A DNA stretch of 41,268 nucleotides, taken from assembly GCF_028694895.1 (NCBI RefSeq), contig NZ_JAQVKA010000007.1, forward strand, positions 1 to 41,268. Reading direction: 5' to 3'. The notes under the pieces were generated by a model. That model saw nothing but the letters and a program-made list of their open reading frames with translations. It was not told where the DNA came from and made no database searches. Position numbers and translations under genes: made by a program. This DNA is from Sulfurimonas sp. Its GTDB lineage: Bacteria > Campylobacterota > Campylobacteria > Campylobacterales > Sulfurimonadaceae. Within the stretch, counting starts at the first letter, position 1; each line of letters opens with the position of its first letter. Of this stretch, positions 27,258-36,277 are shown piece by piece.

Positions 27258-27485
27258 ATGAGCGAACAAGAAAAAAACAAAAATAACCCGTTGCATGGGG
27301 TTACACTGCAATATATTTTAGAGACGCTGGTTGAGCGTTATGGGTTTAAAGAGTTGGGTGCTCAAGTGGATATCAGATGTTTTTTGATAAATCCGACTAT
27401 CAGTTCATGTTTGAGATTTTTAAGAAAAACACCGTGGGCTAGAGCAAAAGTTGAAGAACTTTATATAAAAAGCTTGGGCAAGTAA
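27258..27485 (+). CDS. VF530 family DNA-binding protein
   Basis: The 75-residue protein matches the VF530 (DUF2132) family, with NPLHGVTLQYILETLVERYG, the DIRCF block, and FLRKTPWARAKVEELY. This is a small helical fold reported as DNA-binding. Its ATG follows the addB stop with no gap, and addA begins 7 nt after its own stop, so it lies inside the addBA operon. Its role with the nuclease is unknown. Confidence 0.85.
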   Translation: MSEQEKNKNNPLHGVTLQYILETLVERYGFKELGAQVDIRCFLINPTISSCLRFLRKTPWARAKVEELYIKSLGK

Positions 27486-27492
27486 AACTAAG

Positions 27493-30204
27493 ATGCTTAT
27501 AAATAACCTAGCTTACGAGGCGAGTGCTGGAAGTGGGAAAACTTTTATGCTTGTTGTTCGCTATCTTAGTCTGCTGTTTTTAGGAGCGAAACCATCAAGA
27601 GTGCTGGCTCTTACCTTTACAAATAAAGCTGCAAGTGAGATGCAAGAGCGGATAATCGCAACGCTTGAAGAGTTAGAGCATAGAGGAGAGCTAGCGGAGA
27701 TTATGAGAGTTACTGAGCTCTCTCGTGAGTATCTTTTAGAGAATCGTCAAAGAGTTTTGGATGAGTTTTTAAACTCACATACAAAAATCATGACGATAGA
27801 TAGTTTTTTTACAAAGATACTTAGAAAGTTCTCTCTTTATGCCTCTTTGATGCCAGATTTCTCAACATTCTCTTCTCAGCATGAGCTAAAACTTCTCTCA
27901 CGATTTTTAAAAGAGGTATCTGTTGCAAATCAAAAAGAGACGCTTATCTCACTTTCACTCTCTTCTAACAAACGACTTAGCGATATCTTTGAGCTCTTAG
28001 ATGAGTTCTATATCAAGTTCTCAGAACTTAAACATATAGAATTTAAAAAGCAGAGCGTAGAGCCTTTTGAAGAAGAAGCGCTCTCTTACATGTCAGAGCT
28101 TAAAAAGATTGTGACATCATCTCCAAACGCTTCAACTACAGCGATAAAATCTGTTGAAGCAGAAGACTTTGAAGAACTTAGTGCAAAGGCTTGGCTAGAG
28201 AGAGAGAGCTTAGATTATAGAACTTTTGCAAAATGCTTTACTCCTGTTATGGATGAGTTGTTATTTAAAATTAAAGATGCCATAAAAAACCAAAATCGCT
28301 CTCGCGAGCAGAACTTCTTTTATTCACTAAAAGGGCTTGTTGATACCTATATAAAGAGCAAAAAAGCGCTATATATGGATGATAGTGAGCTTAGTTTTAG
28401 TGATGTTACCTATCTTGTGTATGAGATTTTAAAGCTTCTTGGCGATGATAGTGAGTTTTTATATTTTAGACTAGATGCGCAAATAGAGCATATTCTCTTG
28501 GATGAGTTTCAAGATACGAGCATATTGCAGTATGAGATACTAAAACCCCTTATTGATGAGATAACTTCAGGAGAGGGAATCTTTAAGAATGGAAGCTTCT
28601 TTTTTGTAGGCGATGTTAAGCAGTCTATTTATAGATTTCGAGGTGGAGTGAGCGCACTTTTTGAGAGTGTTGCGGAAGAGAACTCTACACATGTAGAAAA
28701 ACTATTGACAAACTATCGCTCACAAAGAGAAGTAGTCTCATTTGTAAATAGCGTCTTTATAAAAAGAATAAAAAACTACACTCCACAACTCTTTAGAGAA
28801 GAGGCAAATGAGGGATATGTTGAAGTTATACAAAACGATGAGGTTTTAGAAGAGGTTGTTGCGCAAGTTAAAAACCTTCTAAAGCTTGGAGCAGATATAG
28901 ATGAGATAGCGATTCTTTGTGCTACAAACAGAGATGGCAGTTCGGTGAAAGAGGTCTTAGAGGCAGAAAATATTGAAGTCGTAACAGAGACAACGACAAA
29001 ACTTATAAATCAAAATAGTGTAAAAGCTATTTTAGAGTATCTAAAGTATCACTACTTTGGCGAAAATATATATGCACATAACTTTTTTGCTCTTATTTCG
29101 CAGGAGTTTCGAGTGCTCCCAAAAGTTGACTTTAATAGAGTTACACTCTTACATGTAGTGAAAGGTGCGATAAAAGAGTTTAACCTCTTTAGCGATAGCT
29201 TCAATCTGCTTAGATTTTTAGATGCAATCTCAAGATACAGTGATGTAGAAGCGCTGCTTTTTGAGTATGAGAGAATGGACGTAAGCGCCGCAGCTTCAGA
29301 GCTTAGAGGTGTTAGAGTGCTAACTGTTCACAAATCAAAAGGGCTTGAGTATGAACATGTCATAGTAATGGACAGGCTTACAAAAACTCCGCCATCACGC
29401 GACGCTATCATTTATGAGTATGATGGGCTAACACTAGAGAATGTATATCTACGTATTAAAGGCAGAGATAGTGTTGATGAAAAGTACGCAACAGCTCTTC
29501 TAAAAGAGAAAGCTCTGCAGATAGAGGATAGCCTAAATGCCCATTACGTGGCCTTTACAAGGGCAAGAGAAAACCTTATAGTAATTTTAAAATCAAAAGA
29601 TTCCATCTTTGATATCTTAGATTTAAGAGTGCAAAAAAATGGAACTTTAAAGTGTGCGCATAAAGAGAAAAACATGAAAGTAGAGTTTAAACCACTAGAG
29701 TATCAAGAGCTATATTATGGAACGCAAAGCGATATCTTAGAACTTGAAAAAGAGCAAGAAGAGGACTTTGTATCTATAAACTTTGGAATAGCAATGCATT
29801 ATATGTTAGAGATGCTAGGAGAGTTTAAAGTCAAAAATATTGCTCATGCAAAAGATAGTATGATAAATAAATATGGCGCACTATTAGAAGTGAGCGAGAT
29901 AGAAGATATTCAAAGAAGAGTAGAGATGCTACTTGAAAATAGTGAATTTATCTCTATTATTGATGGCATATGTCACAAAGAAAAAGCACTTCGATATAAA
30001 AACTCACTTAGATATATAGATCTTTTAGTAGAGAGTGAAGATAGTTATAATATCGCTGATTATAAGAGTTCAAATCTGTATATGCATGAACATGTAAAAC
30101 AGGTGCGCTCTTATGTTAAGGCAGTCGAAGAGATTACTAAAAAAAGTGCTCAAGGCTATATAATTTATCTACTTGAGAATGAGATAAAGATTCTCAAAAT
30201 CTAA
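27493..30204 (+). CDS. addA: AddA-type helicase-nuclease, UvrD superfamily
   Basis: AddA is the motor subunit of the break-resection enzyme. The 903-residue protein has Walker A ASAGSGKT (10-17), TFTNKAASEM (motif Ia), LLDEFQDTS (D337, E338), GDVKQSIYRFRGG (motif III), LLTNYRSQ (motif IV), VLTVHKSKGLEYEHV (motif V) and YVAFTRARENL (motif VI). A C-terminal RecB-like nuclease domain has LRYIDLL and ADYKSS (D856). It is shorter than Bacillus AddA (about 1,200). The ATG at 27493 follows the VF530 gene by 7 nt. Confidence 0.92.
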   Translation: MLINNLAYEASAGSGKTFMLVVRYLSLLFLGAKPSRVLALTFTNKAASEMQERIIATLEELEHRGELAEIMRVTELSREYLLENRQRVLDEFLNSHTKIMTIDSFFTKILRKFSLYASLMPDFSTFSSQHELKLLSRFLKEVSVANQKETLISLSLSSNKRLSDIFELLDEFYIKFSELKHIEFKKQSVEPFEEEALSYMSELKKIVTSSPNASTTAIKSVEAEDFEELSAKAWLERESLDYRTFAKCFTPVMDELLFKIKDAIKNQNRSREQNFFYSLKGLVDTYIKSKKALYMDDSELSFSDVTYLVYEILKLLGDDSEFLYFRLDAQIEHILLDEFQDTSILQYEILKPLIDEITSGEGIFKNGSFFFVGDVKQSIYRFRGGVSALFESVAEENSTHVEKLLTNYRSQREVVSFVNSVFIKRIKNYTPQLFREEANEGYVEVIQNDEVLEEVVAQVKNLLKLGADIDEIAILCATNRDGSSVKEVLEAENIEVVTETTTKLINQNSVKAILEYLKYHYFGENIYAHNFFALISQEFRVLPKVDFNRVTLLHVVKGAIKEFNLFSDSFNLLRFLDAISRYSDVEALLFEYERMDVSAAASELRGVRVLTVHKSKGLEYEHVIVMDRLTKTPPSRDAIIYEYDGLTLENVYLRIKGRDSVDEKYATALLKEKALQIEDSLNAHYVAFTRARENLIVILKSKDSIFDILDLRVQKNGTLKCAHKEKNMKVEFKPLEYQELYYGTQSDILELEKEQEEDFVSINFGIAMHYMLEMLGEFKVKNIAHAKDSMINKYGALLEVSEIEDIQRRVEMLLENSEFISIIDGICHKEKALRYKNSLRYIDLLVESEDSYNIADYKSSNLYMHEHVKQVRSYVKAVEEITKKSAQGYIIYLLENEIKILKI

Positions 30205-30254
30205 ATTTTATCAAACATAGAGTAAAATTTCATAAATTTGTACAAGGAGAGAGA

Positions 30255-30767
30255 GTGTTTAAAAGCTTTTTTATCATAACTCTTACTCTTTTTTTTACAA
30301 CACTCTCAGCTGATATTCAGAGTTCTGATGATTATGGATTCCCATACATAGGCGAAGATATCAGTGAACAAGAACAGATAAATGAGCCAATAACACATAG
30401 AGTTTTAACAAAAGCGCAAGAATTTTTAGGGACTCCTTATAAGTTTGGAAACAATGGCGAAAAGAAGACTGATTGTTCGGGTTTTACACAACAAGTCTTT
30501 AGCGAGTTTGGCATATCACTTCCAAGATCTGCTATCGAACAAGCAAGATACGGAAAGAAAATTGAGCTTAAAGATTTGAAAGTAGGAGATTTGCTCTTCT
30601 ATCGTACCTATAAAAAAGCACCCTCACATGTAGCTATATATGCAGGAGATGGAAAAATCATTCATGCTTCATACAAAGCTAAGAAAGTTCAGTATGATGA
30701 GATAGACAAGAAATATTACAAGCAACGTTTTTTATATGCTAAGCGTATTGTTTCAAAAGAAGATTAA
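30255..30767 (+). CDS. NlpC/P60 cell-wall peptidase
   Basis: This family cuts peptide cross-links or stems in peptidoglycan. The 170-residue protein has a signal peptide (about 1-19) and one NlpC/P60 domain with the catalytic C74 (TDCSGF), H125 (SHVAIY) and H137 (IIHASY). No SH3 or LysM domain is present, so targeting is unknown. It starts with GTG at 30255 behind AAGGAGAG. A short gap (50 nt) separates it from addA. Confidence 0.92.
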   Translation: MFKSFFIITLTLFFTTLSADIQSSDDYGFPYIGEDISEQEQINEPITHRVLTKAQEFLGTPYKFGNNGEKKTDCSGFTQQVFSEFGISLPRSAIEQARYGKKIELKDLKVGDLLFYRTYKKAPSHVAIYAGDGKIIHASYKAKKVQYDEIDKKYYKQRFLYAKRIVSKED

Positions 30768-30772
30768 TTTTA

Positions 30773-30801
30773 AACCTTAAAAAAACCATAAATTAAGGTT
30801 T
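30773..30801 (+). terminator. Hairpin after the NlpC/P60 gene
   Basis: AAACCTTAA (30773-30781) and TTAAGGTTT (30793-30801) form a perfect 9-bp stem with an 11-nt loop. No T-run follows, so it may act as a weak terminator or only stabilise the 3' end. Confidence 0.5.
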
Positions 30802-30818
30802 ACGTAAGTAAAAAAAGA

Positions 30819-30824
30819 TATACT
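30819..30824 (+). promoter_or_regulatory. -10 box upstream of rplM
   Basis: TATACT in the context GATATACTTTCGCC lies 63 nt before the rplM ATG. The A-rich run just upstream is typical of promoters in these genomes. Confidence 0.55.
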
Positions 30825-30887
30825 TTCGCCAATTAAACAGGCATTTAAACATGTTGATGTTAAGAAAATTACTTGAAAGGTTCAAGA

Positions 30888-31310
30888 ATGAAATTTACGA
30901 AAATTGCAACTCCTGAACAAATCGATCAAAAATGGGTTTTGATTGATGCTGAAGGTAAAACTTTTGGTCGTATTATTACTGAAGTAGCAACTCTGCTTCG
31001 TGGTAAAAATAAGCCATGTTTTACTCCAAATATCGACTGTGGTGACTATGTAGTAGTAGTTAACGCTTCTAAAGCAAAATTCAACGGTCTTGGCAAAATT
31101 GCTAACAAAGAGTATTTTTCTTACTCTGGTTATTTTGGTAGTGTTAAAAGTACTAAAATGACTGAACTTTTAGAGAAAAATCCTGAGAAGCTTTACAAAC
31201 TTGCTACTCGTGGTATGCTTCCTAAAACTAAGCTTGGTGCTAAAATGATTAAAAAATTAAAAATTTATGCAAGTGCTGAACATCCTCACTCTGCACAATT
31301 AGCAAAGTAA
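30888..31310 (+). CDS. rplM: Ribosomal protein L13 (uL13)
   Basis: L13 is a 50S protein needed early in assembly. The start is set at ATG 30888 ([12 protein letters not shown]), with GAAAGG upstream; an in-frame TTG 15 nt earlier is less likely. The 140-residue length is normal. Seen are [39 protein letters not shown] and the [20 protein letters not shown] block. rpsI follows by 10 nt, the usual pair. Confidence 0.97.
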   Translation: MKFTKIATPEQIDQKWVLIDAEGKTFGRIITEVATLLRGKNKPCFTPNIDCGDYVVVVNASKAKFNGLGKIANKEYFSYSGYFGSVKSTKMTELLEKNPEKLYKLATRGMLPKTKLGAKMIKKLKIYASAEHPHSAQLAK

Positions 31311-31320
31311 GGACAACTAT

Positions 31321-31710
31321 ATGAGAAAAATATATGCAACTGGACGCCGTAAAGCGTCAATCGCAAAAGTATGGTTAACTCCAGGTTCTGGAACTATGAC
31401 AATCAATGGTCTTTCATTAGACGCATGGTTAGGTGGACTAGAGGCTAAAAAACTTCGTGTTAAGCAACCTCTTGCTTTAACAAAACAAGACACGTCAGTA
31501 GATATCGTAGCTACAGTTTTAGGTGGTGGTTTTGGTGGTCAAGCTGATGCTCTTCGTCATGGAATTTCTCGTGCATTAGTACGTTTTAATCCAGAATTAA
31601 AAGCTATACTAAAACCTGAAGGTATGATGACTCGTGATTCACGTATTGTTGAACGTAAAAAGCCAGGTAAGCGTAAAGCTCGTCGTTCTCGCCAGTTTTC
31701 TAAGCGTTAA
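31321..31710 (+). CDS. rpsI: Ribosomal protein S9 (uS9)
   Basis: S9 is a 30S head protein whose C-terminal tail reaches the P-site tRNA. The 129-residue protein begins [15 protein letters not shown] and ends in the basic [16 protein letters not shown], with the conserved KR terminus intact. AAGGAC precedes the ATG. It is the second gene of the rplM-rpsI operon. Confidence 0.98.
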   Translation: MRKIYATGRRKASIAKVWLTPGSGTMTINGLSLDAWLGGLEAKKLRVKQPLALTKQDTSVDIVATVLGGGFGGQADALRHGISRALVRFNPELKAILKPEGMMTRDSRIVERKKPGKRKARRSRQFSKR

Positions 31711-31728
31711 TCGTCTTTTAAAACTTAT

Positions 31729-31753
31729 TTTCCAGTGCTCTTTGCACTGGAAA
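31729..31753 (+). terminator. Terminator after rpsI
   Basis: TTTCCAGTGC (31729-31738) and GCACTGGAAA (31744-31753) form a perfect 10-bp stem with a 5-nt loop, followed by TATCTTCTGCTATTTTTT. It is a strong candidate for ending the ribosomal operon. Confidence 0.85.
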
Positions 31754-31799
31754 TATCTTCTGCTATTTTTTATTAACATTTTCCTCTATCTTACTTTGG

Positions 31800-31805
31800 T
31801 ATAAT
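31800..31805 (+). promoter_or_regulatory. -10 box for the substrate-binding protein gene
   Basis: A perfect TATAAT lies 20 nt before the TTG start at 31826, predicting a leader of about 14 nt that holds only the purine-rich AAAAAAAGAG as ribosome site. Confidence 0.5.
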
Positions 31806-31825
31806 CACTCAAAAAAAGAGTAATT

Positions 31826-33322
31826 TTGCGCTATTTACTACCTCTGATTTTATCATTTCATCTTTTTGCTTCAACACTTCATCTAGCAACGTCTACTAAT
31901 CCAGCAAGATTAAATCCTATTTTAGCAACAGATTCAAGCTCATCTGAGATAAGCGGTTTTATATTTAACGGGCTTGTAAAGTATGATAAAGACCTCTCAA
32001 CAATAGTTGGAGATTTGGCGGAGAGTTTTTACTTTGAAGATGAAAAAACTCTGCTCTTTAAACTTCGCGCTAATGTAAAGTGGCATGATGGAGAAAAATT
32101 TACCGCAAACGATGTTCTCTTTACATACAACACACTTATCTCACCAAAGATAAGCTCACCATATAGTTCTAGTTTTAGGTTTGTAGATAGCGTTGAAGTT
32201 GTTGACGCTTTAACACTTAGAGTTAGATATAAAGAGTCATACTTCAAGGCACTTGAGACTTGGATGATGGGTATTTTACCAGAGCATCTGCTTCGAGACG
32301 AGCAAAATCTAATGAGCTCTAGCTTTAACACAAACCCAATAGGAACAGGCCCATACAAGCTTTATCAACTAGAGTATTCTAAAAATATAGTACTTAGCGC
32401 ATTTGATGAGTATTTTGAAGGACGTCCAAAGATAGATACAATCTCTTTTCACGTTATAGCTGATTCAATGACTCGTTTTTTGATGCTGAAATCTGGTGCA
32501 CTTGATATCGGAAGTATAGAGCCTATGCAATATGAGAGACAGTTAGAGAAGAGTTTTTTTGATAAGTTTAACATTTACGAAAACATATCTCAATCATATA
32601 CTTATCTGGGATTTAATCTAAGGCTTGAAAAATTTAAAAACCCAAAGGTAAGAGAGGCTTTATCTTTGGCTATTAACAGAGAAGAGTTAGTAAAGATTCT
32701 TTTTTTTGATCATGCAAAAGTTTGCAGTGGCCCTTTTTTACCAGCAACAAGCGCTTTTAATGAAGATGTAAAAACGCCCAAGCAAAATATTAAAAGAGCA
32801 AAAGAGCTTTTACGTGAGGCTGGGTATGATGAGAGTAACCCATTTACGTTTGAGATAGCTACATCAAATTCAAGTGATGTTAGACCTTATGCGGCGCAGA
32901 TAATTCAAAATCAGCTAAAAGATTCAGGAGTAGTTGTGACTTTAAGAGTAATGGAGTGGCAAGCATTTTTAAATATGGTTGTATTTCCAAATAAGTTTGA
33001 TAGTGTCCTTCTTGGATGGGGACTCTCTCCTACGCCTGACCCATATATGTTCTGGCATAGCGATAGTGATAAGCAAGGAGGTTTTAACCTTGTTGGATAT
33101 CACAATGAAGAGATGAATAAGATGATAGAGGAGTCTCAAAGCATGGTAGATGCTAAAGAACTTTCCCTCATCTGGAAAAAAATGTTTAAGATAATAACTG
33201 ATGATAATCCATACCTATTTTTATTTATCCCAAACTCAATAACTACTGTAAATAAAGAGATAAAAAACATTGAAGCAAGCCCAAGTGGAATTTGGCATAA
33301 TTATATAAAATGGGAGAAATAG
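31826..33322 (+). CDS. Peptide-type ABC transporter substrate-binding protein
   Basis: The 498-residue protein belongs to solute-binding family 5 (OppA/DppA type). It has a signal peptide (about 1-16, RYLLPLILSFHLFAS), TSTNPARLNPILATDSSSSE near the mature N-terminus and the WHDGEKFTANDVLFTYN block typical of the family. The ligand may be peptides, nickel or another small molecule. No permease or ATPase gene adjoins, so it is an orphan component. It starts with TTG. The HAD gene follows by 1 nt. Confidence 0.9.
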   Translation: MRYLLPLILSFHLFASTLHLATSTNPARLNPILATDSSSSEISGFIFNGLVKYDKDLSTIVGDLAESFYFEDEKTLLFKLRANVKWHDGEKFTANDVLFTYNTLISPKISSPYSSSFRFVDSVEVVDALTLRVRYKESYFKALETWMMGILPEHLLRDEQNLMSSSFNTNPIGTGPYKLYQLEYSKNIVLSAFDEYFEGRPKIDTISFHVIADSMTRFLMLKSGALDIGSIEPMQYERQLEKSFFDKFNIYENISQSYTYLGFNLRLEKFKNPKVREALSLAINREELVKILFFDHAKVCSGPFLPATSAFNEDVKTPKQNIKRAKELLREAGYDESNPFTFEIATSNSSDVRPYAAQIIQNQLKDSGVVVTLRVMEWQAFLNMVVFPNKFDSVLLGWGLSPTPDPYMFWHSDSDKQGGFNLVGYHNEEMNKMIEESQSMVDAKELSLIWKKMFKIITDDNPYLFLFIPNSITTVNKEIKNIEASPSGIWHNYIKWEK

Positions 33323-33323
33323 T

Positions 33324-33962
33324 GTGATAATTTTGTTTGATTTAGATGGTACTTTAATCGACTCAACCGATGCAATTTTAGAGTCATTTCATCACTCGTT
33401 TTCTAAGCACGGACATGAGTGTAAAAAAGATAAAGACATAAAGGCTCTCATAGGTTATCCGCTTGATATTATGTTTGAAAATTTAGGGATAGAAAAAAAA
33501 GAAATTTGGGACATGGTAGCGACTTATAAAGAGCGTTATAGAGAGATTTCAACACAAAAAACAGAGCTTTTAAAAAATGCAAGAGAGGCTGTATTATTAG
33601 CAAAAAAGTTCGCTACACTCGGTATTGTTACAACAAAAACGGCACAATACTCAAAGGAACTCATGCAGCATTTTGACCTGATGCAATATTTTGAAGTTTT
33701 AATAGGTAGAGAGGACGTTCAAAATCCAAAACCTCATGCTGAACCAATCCTAAAAGCACTAGACAAAATGGATACCAAAAATAGAGAAATATGGATGATT
33801 GGAGATACAAAATTAGACATTATTGCAGCAAAAAATGCTAATATAAATTCCATTGCAGTATTGAGTGGTTATGATGATTTAGAGACATTAAAAAAGTTCA
33901 CAAATGTTATATTTAATGACGCCTTAGAAGCAACGTTTTATTTGCAAAATAGGAAAAAATAA
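33324..33962 (+). CDS. HAD family phosphatase, phosphoglycolate phosphatase-like
   Basis: The 212-residue protein has the HAD motifs FDLDGT (D6, D8), VTTK (motif II), the conserved lysine in NPKPHAEP, and GDTKLDI (motifs III/IV). The helical cap and overall size fit the Gph/PpaX group, but substrates within the family vary. It begins with GTG at 33324, 1 nt after the binding protein stop, which suggests co-expression. Confidence 0.88.
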   Translation: MIILFDLDGTLIDSTDAILESFHHSFSKHGHECKKDKDIKALIGYPLDIMFENLGIEKKEIWDMVATYKERYREISTQKTELLKNAREAVLLAKKFATLGIVTTKTAQYSKELMQHFDLMQYFEVLIGREDVQNPKPHAEPILKALDKMDTKNREIWMIGDTKLDIIAAKNANINSIAVLSGYDDLETLKKFTNVIFNDALEATFYLQNRKK

Positions 33963-33988
33963 CACACTTTCTTTAGTAAAATTAAAAG

Positions 33989-34030
33989 TCTAAAATCTCA
34001 AGCTTTTTTTAAGAGCAACTTGTCTAAAAT
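33989..34030 (+). repeat. Direct repeat GTCTAAAAT upstream of porG
   Basis: The 9-mer GTCTAAAAT occurs at 33989-33997 and 34022-34030, 33 nt apart, about three helical turns, in the gap before porG. It could be a pair of regulator sites. No known binding motif is recognised. Confidence 0.3.
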
Positions 34031-34080
34031 GGGAAGCAGAATAGGATTACGGTTCTATAAAAAATTAAGAAGGAGAGTTT

Positions 34081-34638
34081 ATGCTGGAGATTAGATGGCA
34101 TAGTCGTGCCGGACAAGGTGCTGTTACAGGTGCAAAAGGGTTAGCAGACGTAATTTCTACGACTGGTAAACATGTACAAGCGTTTGCATTTTATGGATCT
34201 GCAAAAAGAGGGGCAGCAATGACGGCTTACAACCGTGTAGATGATAAAGTAATTATGAATCATGAAAAATATATGATACCAGATTACGTTTTTGTTATTG
34301 ACCCGGCATTGGTTTTTACAAGTGATGTTACAATAAATCATAAAGATAGTACAAAATATATTATTACAACTCATTTAACAACAGAAGAATTAGTAAAAGC
34401 TCAGCCTAAACTAGAAGGTAAAGAAGTTTATACAGTTGACTGTATAACAATCGCCAATGAAACAATAGGACGTCCAATCCCAAATACACCAATGCTTGGT
34501 GCATTCATGAAAGTTTCTGGAATGTATGATATAGAATTTTTTAAAGAGAGTATGCAGAGAATTCTTGGGAAATTACCACAAAAAATTATTGACGCAAATA
34601 TGTTCGCTATTCAGCGCGCTTATGACGAAGTAAAGTAA
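34081..34638 (+). CDS. porG: Pyruvate:ferredoxin oxidoreductase, gamma subunit
   Basis: The 185-residue protein begins IRWHSRAGQGAVTGAKGLAD, the hallmark of the gamma domain of 2-oxoacid:ferredoxin oxidoreductases, followed by FAFYGSAKRGAAMTAYNR. It is part of the four-subunit enzyme that links pyruvate and acetyl-CoA to ferredoxin. A strong GAAGGAGAG site precedes the ATG. The order gamma-delta-alpha-beta is typical of this enzyme type in Campylobacterota. Confidence 0.95.
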   Translation: MLEIRWHSRAGQGAVTGAKGLADVISTTGKHVQAFAFYGSAKRGAAMTAYNRVDDKVIMNHEKYMIPDYVFVIDPALVFTSDVTINHKDSTKYIITTHLTTEELVKAQPKLEGKEVYTVDCITIANETIGRPIPNTPMLGAFMKVSGMYDIEFFKESMQRILGKLPQKIIDANMFAIQRAYDEVK

Positions 34639-34648
34639 GGAATCAGTT

Positions 34649-35044
34649 ATGGCAAAAAAAGGATGGGATGAGTTTGAAATCGGAGCTATGCTTCGCACTT
34701 TCGACGGAAAAATAGATGATATTGCTGGAACGCAGCAAGAGGATCGTGCATATTCAGAAAACAGTTCTTATACTGCGAGTGTTGCCGATTGGAGATTAAT
34801 TAAACCAATTTTTAATAAAGACTACTGTATTGATTGCCAATTTTGTTGGATTTATTGTCCAGACGTTTCAATTATAGCAAGAGATAAAAAGCTAATTGGT
34901 GTAGATATGGATCACTGTAAGGGGTGTGGAATTTGTGTAGAGGTTTGTCCTACAAACCCAAAATCACTTTTAATGTTCCCAGAACAAGCAGACGAAGAGA
35001 CAGAAATAGCTTCGTGGCCTAAAAAAGATGAAGAGGAAGCGTAA
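34649..35044 (+). CDS. porD: Pyruvate:ferredoxin oxidoreductase, delta subunit
   Basis: The 131-residue ferredoxin-like subunit has two 4Fe-4S sites: C60-x2-C63-x2-C66-x3-C70-P and C90-x2-C93-x2-C96-x3-C100-P. It relays electrons from the catalytic subunits to ferredoxin or flavodoxin. The N-terminal 50 residues (GWDEFEIGAMLRTFDGK) are a family-specific extension. Its stop overlaps the porA start by 1 nt (TAATG). Confidence 0.96.
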   Translation: MAKKGWDEFEIGAMLRTFDGKIDDIAGTQQEDRAYSENSSYTASVADWRLIKPIFNKDYCIDCQFCWIYCPDVSIIARDKKLIGVDMDHCKGCGICVEVCPTNPKSLLMFPEQADEETEIASWPKKDEEEA

Positions 35045-36267
35045 TGGCATTTGATAAAATGGAATTAAAAGATATCGAAGTATGGGATGGGAATTTCGCT
35101 GCTGCTCAGGCAATGAGACAGTGTCAAATCGACGTTGTTGCAGCTTATCCTATTACACCATCAACTCCGATAGTTGAGGGTTATGCTAAATTTTTAGCTG
35201 ATGGTTATGTTGAGGGCGAATTTGTAATGGTTGAGTCTGAGCATGCTGCGATGAGTGGTTGTATTGGTGCTGCTGCTGCTGGTGGGCGTGTAGCAACTGC
35301 TACATCATCTCAAGGTTTTGCGCTTATGGTTGAGACACTTTATCAAGCTTCGGGAATGCGTCTTCCAATCGTACTTAACGTTGTAAATCGTGCACTTGCT
35401 GCTCCTCTTAACGTAAATGGAGATCATTCAGATATGTATTTAGGGCGTGATAGTGGTTGGATACAATTTGATGCATATTGTCCTCAAGATGCGTATGACT
35501 TAAACTTTATTGCTTTTAAAGTAAGTGAAGATCATGATGTGAGACTTCCATGCATGGTTCATCAAGATGGATTTATAACTTCTCATACAGCGCAAGGTGT
35601 TCATACTCTAAGCGATGATGTAGCATATAGCTTTGTTGGTGACTTTAAACCGATGAATGACATGCTTGATTTTGAGCATCCTGTAACACATGGTGTACAA
35701 ACTGAAGAAGATTGGCACTTTGAGCATAAGGCTCGTCAACATAATGATTTAATGACAAAAGTTATGCCAAAGATTCAAACAGCGTTTGATGATTTTGAGA
35801 AGTTAAGTGGACGTAAATACAATATTGTTGAAACATATGATATGGATGATGCTGATGTATGTGTTGTTTGTATGGGAACATCAGTTGAGACTGCTCGTGA
35901 AGTAGCAACAGAGATGAGAAAAGAAGGCATTAAAGCAGGAGTCGTAGGTATTCGTGTTATTCGTCCTTTCCCATTCTTTGAAATTGCAAAAGCTCTAAAA
36001 AATGTTAAGGCAATTGCAGCACTTGATCGCTCATCTCCAAATGGTACAGCGGGAATGCTATTTAACGAAATCGCTGGATCTCTTTACAATACAGAAAAGA
36101 GAGCGCTTCTTTCTGGTTATGTTTATGGACTTGGTGGACGTGACTTAACAAAAGCACATTTAGTGGCTCTATTTAAAGAGTTACAAGCAAATGTTGATGC
36201 TGGTAAAGTAACTACTCAACTACAACAGTTTATCGGTGTTCGTGGACCGAAACTGGCATACTTATAA
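35044..36267 (+). CDS. porA: Pyruvate:ferredoxin oxidoreductase, alpha subunit
   Basis: The 407-residue protein has AAYPITPSTPIVEGYAKF, the conserved motif of the pyrimidine-binding domain, SEHAAMSGCIGAAAAGGRV, and a transketolase C-like domain (VCVVCMGTSVETAREVATEM). Together with PorB it forms the thiamine diphosphate active site. Pyruvate is the most likely substrate, given the four-subunit arrangement; other 2-oxoacids are not excluded by sequence. Confidence 0.95.
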   Translation: MAFDKMELKDIEVWDGNFAAAQAMRQCQIDVVAAYPITPSTPIVEGYAKFLADGYVEGEFVMVESEHAAMSGCIGAAAAGGRVATATSSQGFALMVETLYQASGMRLPIVLNVVNRALAAPLNVNGDHSDMYLGRDSGWIQFDAYCPQDAYDLNFIAFKVSEDHDVRLPCMVHQDGFITSHTAQGVHTLSDDVAYSFVGDFKPMNDMLDFEHPVTHGVQTEEDWHFEHKARQHNDLMTKVMPKIQTAFDDFEKLSGRKYNIVETYDMDDADVCVVCMGTSVETAREVATEMRKEGIKAGVVGIRVIRPFPFFEIAKALKNVKAIAALDRSSPNGTAGMLFNEIAGSLYNTEKRALLSGYVYGLGGRDLTKAHLVALFKELQANVDAGKVTTQLQQFIGVRGPKLAYL

Positions 36268-36277
36268 GGAGAAAACT

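Noticed and set aside
30873..30887. Upstream TTG start for rplM
   Set aside because: The ATG at 30888 gives the usual L13 N-terminus and has a ribosome site.
36236..36277. Upstream start for porB within porA
   Set aside because: The ATG at 36278 has AAGGAG at the right distance and gives the expected N-terminus.
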